Source of the DNA: Caldimonas tepidiphila
Lineage (GTDB): Bacteria > Pseudomonadota > Gammaproteobacteria > Burkholderiales > Burkholderiaceae_C
Direction of reading: 5' to 3'
Assembly: GCF_003569765.1 (NCBI RefSeq)
Contig: NZ_QXMG01000005.1
Location: 94,153-158,152, forward strand
DNA length: 64,000 nucleotides
The position numbers and the translations under genes are program-made. Of this stretch, positions 57,444 to 64,000 are shown piece by piece. A model generated the notes under the pieces. That model was not told the origin of the DNA and made no database searches. It was given only the letters and a program-made list of their open reading frames with translations. Position 1 is the stretch's first letter. Each line of letters begins with the position of its first letter.

Positions 57444-58091
57444 ATGCAACTGTCGCGTCATGTCGGCGAATTCCTGGCGCTGGCCTCGATCCATTTCCTG
57501 GCCGTGGTGGCGCCGGGCCCCGACTTCGCAGTCACGGTGTCGCAGAGCGTGCGCTTCGGGCGGCGCAGCGGCATCTTCACCGCGCTCGGCATCGGCAGCG
57601 GCATCTCGGTCCACGTGCTCTACACGCTGGCCGGCATCGGCGCGCTGATGCATGCGAACGAGCAGCTGCTGGCGCTGGCTCGCCTGGCGGGGGGCGCCTA
57701 TCTGGTCCATCTCGCTGTGCAGCTGCTGCGCGCGCGGCGTCACAGCGCACTGCCCGGGGAGACGCTGCAGCGCGATGCGGCAGCAGCGCCCTCGAACGCG
57801 AGGGCCTTCCTGACCGGTTTCCTGACCAATGCCACGAACCCGAAGGCGACGCTGTTCTTCCTGTCGATCTTCACCGCGGTGGTGAACCCGGAGACGCCGC
57901 TGGCGCTGCAGAGCCTCTACGGCTTCTGGATGTGCACCGTGAACGCGCTGTGGTTCTGCCTCGTGGCGCTGTTCTTCTCGCACGGCGCGATCCGGCTGCG
58001 CTTCGTCGAGTTCGGGCACTGGTTCGAGCGCGCGATGGGGCTGATCCTGCTCGCGTTCGCGGCCCGCCTGCTGCTTTCGATCCTCGATTGA
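57444..58091 (+). CDS. LysE-family amino acid exporter
   Basis: 215 residues with six hydrophobic helices. The family motif VVAPGPDFAVTVSQSVRFGRR near residue 23 and FLTGFLTNATNPKATLFFLS in the middle are typical of LysE/RhtB translocators, which expel lysine, arginine, threonine, homoserine or their analogues. It is the third gene of the AlaX-oxygenase unit, 45 bp after the oxygenase. It probably removes the product of the pathway or an excess amino acid from the cytoplasm. Confidence 0.92.
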   Translation: MQLSRHVGEFLALASIHFLAVVAPGPDFAVTVSQSVRFGRRSGIFTALGIGSGISVHVLYTLAGIGALMHANEQLLALARLAGGAYLVHLAVQLLRARRHSALPGETLQRDAAAAPSNARAFLTGFLTNATNPKATLFFLSIFTAVVNPETPLALQSLYGFWMCTVNALWFCLVALFFSHGAIRLRFVEFGHWFERAMGLILLAFAARLLLSILD

Positions 58092-58151
58092 CAGGCACGC
58101 GGGCAGGCCCGGCCGACGAGACGAACCCGGCAGACCGGGAAGTGACAGGAC

Positions 58152-58223
58152 GGGGAGGAGAAGGAGAGAAGAAGAGCCGGGGAGGAAGGGAGAGAGAAGA
58201 AGGGAGGCAGGGAGCCGGAAAAG
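58152..58223 (+). repeat. Purine-rich tract in the 326-bp gap before the deiminase gene
   Basis: 67 of 72 bases are purines, with uninterrupted runs of 25 (58152-58176) and 29 (58179-58207). The pattern is irregular AGG/GAG/GAA, not an exact tandem repeat, and offers many Shine-Dalgarno-like cores without a following start. A 6-bp hairpin (GCCGCC 58223-58228, GGCGGC 58235-58240) comes right after. The rest of 58092-58417 is GC-rich and holds no gene I can support; it should contain the promoter of the deiminase unit. Confidence 0.7.
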
Positions 58224-58417
58224 CCGCCCGCAGAGGCGGCCTCCCGAAGCCGCCCTCCCGCGCCAGCCGTCCCTTCCCGGTGCAGGGCTGCGCCGCGGCG
58301 GATCGCCGTGCAGCGGCGCAGACAACGAGGGCCGGGTCCCGCAGACGCACGGCGTGCCGGCCCGGGACAGGAGATGCCGCGATCCGCGGCGACCAGCAAT
58401 GGAGAGGAGAGCTCCGA

Positions 58418-59815
58418 ATGAATGCGCAGAAGATGTCACGTCGTCCCAGCGCCCGGCAACTGGCGCGGCACTTCCGGGCCAGGACCGGCTGCGAGCCGCC
58501 GCAGGAAAGCCGGATCTACAGGACCGGGCAGGTGTCCCCGGTGCGCGCCATCGCCGAGTTCGAGCCGATGGGGGGCGTGCTGATCGCCTATCCGGGCACG
58601 GTCCCCGCCCGGACGGGCACGCCGCAGCAGGCCCCCACCGGGCCGCGCGCCTTCGGCATTCCCGACGAGCTGATCGTGCGGATGCAGCAGAACGACAGCG
58701 CCGACCCGGTCCATGTCTTCGTGCTGTGCGCGGACCCCAACCAGCGCGAACCCATCGTGCGGGACCTGCAGCGCTGCGCCGAGCGGCTGCGCATCGATTT
58801 CGATCCCGCCAAGCTGCACCTGGTGCCCTGGGACACCGACACCTTCTGGACGCGCGACTACGGCCCCTGGTGGATCCGCAATACCGTCTCCGGCCGTCTC
58901 GGAATCGCCAAGCACACCTACACCACTCTCGGTGGCGGCTCGGTGGGGCTCGTCGAGGGCGCGGAGAACGTCGATCCGCGCGAAGGGCTGGGCATCTTCC
59001 GGCCGAACGACGACTACGCTGCGGTCAAGCTGTCGGACTTCCTGAACGGCCCGATCAGGAAATGGAACGGTGCCGCCTGGCCGGGCGGCAGGAAGCTGCC
59101 GGAAATCGCGGTCCACGACTGGTACTACCTGGGCCTGCTCGACGTGGGGGGCAATTACATGGTGAACGGCAAGGGCGCGATCGCCTCCTCCTACCTCGTG
59201 GCGACCCAGAACGAGATTCCGCTCGGGCACGGTTGCGGCGGGAGCACCCCGAGCGGCGCCGTCATCGACGCGCGCATGGAGTACGTCCTCGCCCAGCTGA
59301 ACCGCTTCCTGGGCATCCACAGCTATCACGTCCTGGCGGACCCGACCGGCACCTACATCGGCCACATCGACTGCTGGGGGAAGTTCCTCGCCGAGGACAA
59401 GGTGCTGATCGCCTCGTCGCAGGACGAGAAGATCAACGCCGCCTTCGACGCGATCGCCCGTTCCTTCCGGGAAGAGGGCTTCAGGGTGTATCGCGTGCTG
59501 TGCCAGGACGTCTACATCCCGGGCGCCGACGACCCGGCCACGAGCGCCGCCTACACGAACAGCCTGATGCTCAACGACCGCGTCTACGTCCCGCTCGCCG
59601 GCAAGGGCTACGAGCAATTCGACCAGGCCGCGATCAGGGCCTACCAGGAAGCGCTGCCGGAGCACCTCATCGTCGGCATCTCCGGCAAGCCGGAGTTCCC
59701 CTGGCTGGGCACCGATGCAATGCACTGCCGCACGCGCGAGATTCCGCGCGAGGTCGTGAAGAACTGGCTCGCGAGTCTCGAGCCCGCGGCGGCGGGCAGC
59801 GCCGCCGCGGCTTGA
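58418..59815 (+). CDS. Agmatine deiminase / bacterial peptidylarginine deiminase family protein
   Basis: 465 residues. The guanidine-modifying (pentein) fold is clear: FWTRDYGPWW with D147, DVGGNYMVN at 242-250, GHIDCWGKF with H316 and D318, and the nucleophile C437 in GTDAMHCRTREIPR. Members hydrolyse the guanidino group of agmatine or arginine, giving N-carbamoylputrescine or citrulline derivatives plus ammonia. It is about 100 residues longer than agmatine deiminase, mainly through an N-terminal extension and an insert near 195-230, and lacks the signal peptide of secreted PPAD, so the substrate is open. GAGGAG precedes the ATG. The decarboxylase gene follows after 37 bp. Confidence 0.9.
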   Translation: MNAQKMSRRPSARQLARHFRARTGCEPPQESRIYRTGQVSPVRAIAEFEPMGGVLIAYPGTVPARTGTPQQAPTGPRAFGIPDELIVRMQQNDSADPVHVFVLCADPNQREPIVRDLQRCAERLRIDFDPAKLHLVPWDTDTFWTRDYGPWWIRNTVSGRLGIAKHTYTTLGGGSVGLVEGAENVDPREGLGIFRPNDDYAAVKLSDFLNGPIRKWNGAAWPGGRKLPEIAVHDWYYLGLLDVGGNYMVNGKGAIASSYLVATQNEIPLGHGCGGSTPSGAVIDARMEYVLAQLNRFLGIHSYHVLADPTGTYIGHIDCWGKFLAEDKVLIASSQDEKINAAFDAIARSFREEGFRVYRVLCQDVYIPGADDPATSAAYTNSLMLNDRVYVPLAGKGYEQFDQAAIRAYQEALPEHLIVGISGKPEFPWLGTDAMHCRTREIPREVVKNWLASLEPAAAGSAAAA

Positions 59816-59852
59816 GCGGCCGCCCCTCCCGAATGACCCGAGGAGACGAGAA

Positions 59853-61118
59853 ATGACGCAGACCATCGAAGCCGCCGCACCCTTCCGTGTCGGCCACTGG
59901 CTTCCCTCCGACCACCGCATCCTGCAGAGCTGGCTGCAGGCACGCATCGACGAACTGGACGAGGCGCCCGAGCCCCTCCATCCCGCCGTCGAGGAGCTCG
60001 CGCAGCTCATCGAGCGGGACCCGCAGATCCACATGCTCTTCCACCAGATGTTCTCGCAGGTCCCGCACAAGCCTCCCTACAATCGCGATCCGACCGGGCA
60101 GCCGCAGGTCCGCGACCCTCGCCAGATGCTGCGGCTCGTCAATGCCGTGATGAACCGGGCCCCCGAGTTCAACAAGTCCGGCCTGGTCGGCTTCCCGATC
60201 AACGCCATCCTCGACTGGGCGATGGGCACCTCCAGCGGCTTCGCGGCCTTCCTGAATGCCGAGGTCAACCGGGCGCTGAAGAGGATCCTGAATGAATGGG
60301 GCCGCTTCCTCGCCTCGCCGGACTCGCGCTACGTGCTCAACGCCGACCCTCACCAGGGCTAGTTCGGCCTGGACGCGCTGGAGGCGATGCCGAACTTCGA
60401 GCGCGACTTCGAGTGCGACCCCACCCAGCCCTATCACGGCTTCCGCTCCTGGGACGACTTCTTCACGCGCCGATTCCGCGAGGGACGGCGCCCCGTGGCG
60501 GCTCCCGGCGACGACGCGATCATCGTCAACGCCTGCGAGTCGGCGCCCTACAGGATCGCGAGCGCGGTGCAGCGGCGAGACCGCTTCTGGATCAAGGCCC
60601 AGCCCTACTCGGTGGCGCACATGCTCCTCGACGACGCGCTGACGGAGCTGTTCGTGGGGGGCACGGTCTATCAGGCCTTCCTCAGCGCCTTCAGCTACCA
60701 CCGCTGGCACAGCCCGGTGGACGGATGCGTCGTGAAGACCCGCGTGCTCGACGGCACCTACTATTCCGAGACGCTGGCGGAGGGCTTCGACCCCGCGGGT
60801 CCCAACGACTCGCAGGGCTACATCACGGAGGTGGCCACCCGGGCGCTCGTCTTCATCGAGGCGGACAACCCGGCCATCGGCCTGATGTGCTTCATGGCGG
60901 TCGGCATGGCCGAGGTCTCGAGCTGCGAGATCACCGTCCGGGAAGGGCAGCGCGTCGCCAAGGGCGGGCAGCTGGGCATGTTCCACTTCGGCGGCTCGAC
61001 CCATTGCCTGCTGTTCCGGCCGGGTGTGAGGCTGGAGTTCGACCTCCACGGCCAGACCCCGGGACTGCAGGCCAGGAACATCCCGGTCAATGCCCGTATC
61101 GCCACGGTCCAGAAGTAG
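59853..61118 (+). pseudogene. Phosphatidylserine-decarboxylase-type amino-acid decarboxylase, broken by an in-frame TAG
   Basis: The 422-codon frame reads through as one protein except for TAG at codon 170. Residues 1-169 look like the PSDC N-terminal domain (SDHRILQSWLQARIDELDE, then LVGFPINAILDWAMGTSSG). From FGLDALEAMPNF on it is a PSD catalytic domain with YHRWHSPVDG and the self-cleavage motif GGST (Ser at about 382), which yields the pyruvoyl cofactor. Fungal tryptophan decarboxylase PsiD has this two-domain plan, so free amino acids are possible substrates. Both halves keep normal codon use. The second half has an ATG at 60387 with GGAGG close before it, so two chains could be made. 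Confidence 0.8.
60360..60362 (+). other. In-frame amber codon splitting the PSD-type decarboxylase
   Basis: The codons around the stop read CAG GGC TAG TTC GGC CTG. The position is bracketed by Gly and Phe, where PSD-family proteins commonly have Trp, and TGG to TAG is one base change. The reading frame continues without any other lesion for 251 further codons. Possible reasons are a recent nonsense mutation, a sequencing error, read-through, or re-initiation at 60387. Confidence 0.85.
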
Positions 61119-61191
61119 CGGGTGGCGCCCCCGGAAAGCAGCCTGAGCACGACGAGGCCGAGCACGAGAACGGCGGAACGGGAGGCGCGTC

Positions 61192-61683
61192 TCAGTCCGG
61201 TGCCTGCGGAGGCAGCAGGCGCCGCTTCAGCAACTCGAAGCCGGCATCGAGGTCGCTGTACTCGCGCAGGATCCGTTCGCGGTCGGCGGCCTCGCGGCCG
61301 TCGACGAAGCGCTGCAGCTCGCGCCGCTGCACCGGGTGCAGGTTGCGGTCCGACAGCAGCACGATGCGGCCGATGAGCGCCCAGTCCGGCTCCTGCAGCG
61401 ACAGCCAGAGCGGCGCGCCGGCGGGCAGGTGCGAGACGAGCTGCAGCAGCGCGGCCTGCGAGTCCGGCGACGCGATCGCGGCCACCGCCGGCCAGCGCGG
61501 CAGCAGCAGCTCGCCGGCCTCCGGCGGCTCCCACAGCGCGACGAGCCAGTGCGGCGGATGGCGCTCGACGCCATCGGCCACCGGCTCCGCGACGGCGTCG
61601 AAGGCGGCGCGGATCGCGCCGACCCACACGCCGGGCCCGGGCGCCTGCACGAGTCGGCGACTGGCGGCAAGAAAGGCTTTCAT
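61192..61683 (-). CDS. Hypothetical protein, 163 residues
   Basis: The start is the ATG at 61683, preceded by GGGGAGAG. The protein is soluble, with no signal peptide. A central part with HWLVALWEPPEAGELLLPRWPAV is followed by a C-terminal charged helical region (LQRFVDGREAADRERILREYS, then ELLKRRLLPP). I recognise no family or catalytic motif. It is convergent with the decarboxylase gene and follows the metallophosphoesterase on the same strand after 83 bp. Confidence 0.65.
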   Translation of the reverse strand: MKAFLAASRRLVQAPGPGVWVGAIRAAFDAVAEPVADGVERHPPHWLVALWEPPEAGELLLPRWPAVAAIASPDSQAALLQLVSHLPAGAPLWLSLQEPDWALIGRIVLLSDRNLHPVQRRELQRFVDGREAADRERILREYSDLDAGFELLKRRLLPPQAPD

Positions 61684-61766
61684 GCTCGGCTCTCCCCTCA
61701 GGGCGGGAGCCCCCAGTGTCCCGCAGCCCGGCCCCGGGCCGGGCGCCGGCCGGCATCGCCCCTGCC

Positions 61767-62693
61767 TCAGTGCAGGTCCAGCACGTCGATCGACGGCGGA
61801 TTCATCCAGCGCATCGGCAGCGCGGTCTCGCCGAGCCCGGCGGTGACGTAGGTCGGCAGCGGCGCGAAGTCGTGCAGCCCGCGGTCGAAGCCATGGTTGG
61901 TGGGCGTGAGGCGCCGGTACAGGCCCGGCACGCGCAGCTGCCCGCCGTGCGTGTGGCCCGACAGTGCCAGGCGCGCCCAGCCGCTCGGCAGCTTCATCAC
62001 CGAATCCGGGTTGTGCACGAGCACGAGGCGCGGCTTCTGGCCGGGCTGCGGCTGCTGCGACGCGACGGGCTGGTCCTTGCCCGCGTAGTGGTCGCCGAGC
62101 CCGACGACCAGGAAGGCGCCGGCGTCGACCACCTCGCCCTCGACCGGGCGCACGCCGAGCCGCAGCAGCTCCTCGCGCAGCAGCGGCGCGAAGTGCGTGC
62201 CGCGCGACCTGCCCGGCCCCGGCGTGTCGTGGTTGCCGGGCACCGAATAGGCCGGCGCCTTCAGCCGCCGCAGCGGCGCAATCAGCTCGGCCAGCGCGCG
62301 GTCGGGCTCGTCGGTGTAGTCGCCGGCGATCAGCACGGCGTCCACGTCGAGCGCGTTGAGCCGGTCGACCACCCGATCGAGGAAGCCGGGCCCCTTGTAG
62401 AGGCCGAGGTGGAAGTCGCCCACCAGTGCGATGCGCGCCGGGATGCCGAGGCCGAGCGCCGACTCGCGCACGACGATCATGTGCGGCTCGACGAAGCGCG
62501 CCTGCACGAACAGCAGCCCGGCGAGCAGCCCCAGCAGCGCCCCGCCGCGGCGCAGCGGGCGCCAGCGCCGCCAGCGCGTCGCGATGCGCCACGCGAGCAG
62601 CGCGAGCAGCGGCGGCACGAGCCAGCTGCCCCACCAGATCGCGAGCTTCGCGAACCAGATCGCATCGGGCGCGTCGTAGTGGGGCAGCAGCAT
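61767..62693 (-). CDS. Membrane-associated metallophosphoesterase (YaeI/YkuE-like)
   Basis: 308 residues from the ATG at 62693, preceded by GAGGA. Two hydrophobic segments (LAIWWGSWLVPPLLALLAW and ALLGLLAGLLFVQARFV) anchor it in the inner membrane. The dinuclear metal motifs follow: LVGDFHLG, LIAGDYTD, VPGNHD, LVHNPDS and LSGHTHGGQ, the full calcineurin-like set. Family members cleave lipid-linked or other phosphodiesters, such as UDP-diacylglucosamine, or act as acid phosphatases; the substrate is unknown. The 278 bp upstream hold GC-rich palindromes but no gene I can support. Confidence 0.9.
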   Translation of the reverse strand: MLLPHYDAPDAIWFAKLAIWWGSWLVPPLLALLAWRIATRWRRWRPLRRGGALLGLLAGLLFVQARFVEPHMIVVRESALGLGIPARIALVGDFHLGLYKGPGFLDRVVDRLNALDVDAVLIAGDYTDEPDRALAELIAPLRRLKAPAYSVPGNHDTPGPGRSRGTHFAPLLREELLRLGVRPVEGEVVDAGAFLVVGLGDHYAGKDQPVASQQPQPGQKPRLVLVHNPDSVMKLPSGWARLALSGHTHGGQLRVPGLYRRLTPTNHGFDRGLHDFAPLPTYVTAGLGETALPMRWMNPPSIDVLDLH

Positions 62694-62971
62694 CGGGATC
62701 CTCGCGGGGCGTGTGGCGGCACGGGAGCCCGGGCGGCCCCGTCGCGGCACCCGCCTCCCTGTCGCCGGGACGGGGCGTCGCGACGCCCTGCTCCGGCCGC
62801 AGGCGCCCTGCCAAGCCGGCGCGCTGCCGGCGTGCAGGATAAACGCCCGCCCGGGCCCGGCCTCCCGGGCGGAATGGAACACGCCCCGACCCGGGCGCGA
62901 ACGCTGCGCTTGGAACGGGGCGTGCCGCACATGCGCGCGGTGCCGCCGCAGCGCGCGGCGGCGGGCGGGAC

Positions 62972-64000
62972 TCAGCGCGGACCGTAGACCGGCAGCGCGG
63001 CGCCGACCTCGTGGGCGCCGATGTCCGGCGCACTGCCGGTGAAGCCGTCGTTGACGTTGGGAATGCCCACCGCCTTGTTCTCCGGCGCCGAGCCCGGCTT
63101 CAGGCGCAGGTCCTGCGGGGCGTATTGCGTCATCGGCGCGTCGGGATAGGGAACCGCGGCGGCGAAGCTGTCGAGGCCGGCGGCGATCGAGTTCTTCGCC
63201 GTCGTGGTGCTCTGCATCGAGGACAGGCTCGAGAACGAGGTGCCGCCGAGGCGGCCGCTGAAGCCGCCGCTGGTCGAGCCGAAGGCGTCGTGGTTCATGC
63301 TGAAGCTCGCCGCCTCGAGCGCGGTGACCGAGATCACGCGGCCGCTGCCGGTGCTGTAGCCGCCGAAGCTGCCCGCGCCCGGACCGCCGATGAAGAGGTT
63401 GTTGCGCATCAGCGTCTGGCTGAAGGGCACGCTGGAGTAGATGCCCAGCGCGTCGCCGTTCTTCACCACCGTGTTGTGCAGGATCACGTTGCCGACGCTG
63501 CCGTTGTGCAGCTTGAAGGGCGTGTACAGCACGTTGTGGAGCGTGTTGCGGATGAAGTAGGTCGGCCCGCCCATGCTCGGCTGCGAGGACAGCCCGACGA
63601 AGGAGTTGCCGATGCGGTTGCGCATCACGCGGCAGTTGTGGAAGCAGTAGTCGGCCTCGATCGCGTCGTCGGCCCCGATCTCCACGTCGTTGTTGACGAT
63701 GTCGATGCTGAACTGGTCCACCGCCTCGCTGCCCTCCATCAGCGAGATCGCGTCGCGGAAGCCCTTGACGCGGTTGTTCATCACCACGTGGCCCGGGCCG
63801 GTGAGCTGGATGCCCTCGCCGATGTTGTTGCCGCTCACGCCGAGCGAGGAGGCCGCCCAGACGGTGGCGCCGGTGATGGTGTTGTCGGCGATGTAGGCGT
63901 TCTCCGAGCGCAGGCGCGAGTGAATGCCGTCGCGGCTGGTCTGGATGGTGTTGCGCGTGATCGAGAGGTGCTTGGAGCCGTTGAACTTGACCTCGCCCTT
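62972..64000 (-). CDS. Right-handed parallel beta-helix repeat protein, C-terminal part (cut by window edge)
   Basis: The open frame runs to the right edge, so 342 residues of the C-terminal part are seen; an internal GTG at 63838 is not a credible start because the repeat pattern continues upstream of it (LSITRNTIQTSRDGIHSRL, then NAYIADNTITGATVWA). Short repeats with N-x-I or N-x-V asparagine ladders continue through about residue 200 (VMRNRIGNSFVGLS, YFIRNTLHNVLYTPFKLHNG). The segment APDIGAHEVG near the C-terminus is the usual end of extracellular beta-helix proteins. Likely exported polysaccharide-binding or lyase-like protein; no catalytic site is identified. Confidence 0.85.
   Translation of the reverse strand, partial: KGEVKFNGSKHLSITRNTIQTSRDGIHSRLRSENAYIADNTITGATVWAASSLGVSGNNIGEGIQLTGPGHVVMNNRVKGFRDAISLMEGSEAVDQFSIDIVNNDVEIGADDAIEADYCFHNCRVMRNRIGNSFVGLSSQPSMGGPTYFIRNTLHNVLYTPFKLHNGSVGNVILHNTVVKNGDALGIYSSVPFSQTLMRNNLFIGGPGAGSFGGYSTGSGRVISVTALEAASFSMNHDAFGSTSGGFSGRLGGTSFSSLSSMQSTTTAKNSIAAGLDSFAAAVPYPDAPMTQYAPQDLRLKPGSAPENKAVGIPNVNDGFTGSAPDIGAHEVGAALPVYGPR

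Noticed and set aside
60360..60362. Pyrrolysine as the meaning of the in-frame TAG
   Set aside because: No pyl genes or a PYLIS-like structure are visible, and pyrrolysine is not known in Burkholderiales. A Trp to stop change fits better.

Overview
The window is about 72% GC by eye, dense with genes and strongly GC-biased at third codon positions. Several gene neighbourhoods point to a betaproteobacterium of the order Burkholderiales, probably a relative of Rubrivivax, Leptothrix or Azohydromonas: apbC with DUF3305/DUF3306; DUF3460, scpA, panB, panC and a ParA-like ATPase; CYTH/CHAD; DUF1841; and moxR with a VWA protein and tamAB. The genus is an inference. I see no rRNA, CRISPR array, insertion sequence, integrase or phage gene. 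There is one tRNA gene, tRNA-Arg(CCU), at 28836-28910.

Layout. 1-1792 (minus): apbC, DUF3305 and the first codons of DUF3306, as found beside formate dehydrogenase loci. 1962-9411: metG, a SulP transporter, a 30-residue basic protein that fits no known family, manganese catalase, a CYTH protein with a shortened CHAD region, a conserved unknown and DUF3460. 9446-12836: scpA, panB, panC and a ParA-type ATPase. 12923-15575: TauE/SafE, a TRIC-type channel, DUF1841 and a secreted unknown. 15649-18849: a copper module (copZ, copA, cueR) with two back-to-back CueR-type promoters. 18903-28730: a c4-type cytochrome, moxR, an unknown, a VWA protein, tamA and tamB. 29009-29913: a Tlde1 (DUF2778) effector-like enzyme overlapping a signal-peptide protein that is probably its immunity partner. 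29998-32854: a divergent Fe(III)-type ABC permease and ATPase flanking a Fur-like box.

33006-38882 is mostly housekeeping: a CtpA-type protease, MoeB/ThiF, a D-2-hydroxyacid dehydrogenase, a LOG protein, arginase and aroQ. 38908-48294 holds a nuclease, small membrane proteins, a DHFR-like reductase, a HAD phosphatase, a K+/H+ antiporter, DUF429, two alpha/beta hydrolases, an isoaspartyl peptidase and a YkgJ protein. 48416-53542 is an HlyD / double-ABC-permease / permease exporter of the RbbA-YhhJ kind. 53547-54737 (minus) is folE followed by a BLUF blue-light photoreceptor.

54890-61118 is the most unusual stretch. A LysR regulator diverges from a stand-alone tRNA-editing protein (AlaX), a 2-oxoglutarate/Fe(II) oxygenase and a LysE exporter. 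After a 326-bp gap with a long purine tract comes an agmatine/peptidylarginine-deiminase-type enzyme, then a phosphatidylserine-decarboxylase-type amino-acid decarboxylase whose frame is broken by a single in-frame TAG. Together they look like a small pathway that modifies, decarboxylates and exports an amino acid, with trans-editing as possible self-protection. That role is an inference. The window ends with an unknown, a metallophosphoesterase and the C-terminal part of a right-handed beta-helix protein cut by the right edge.
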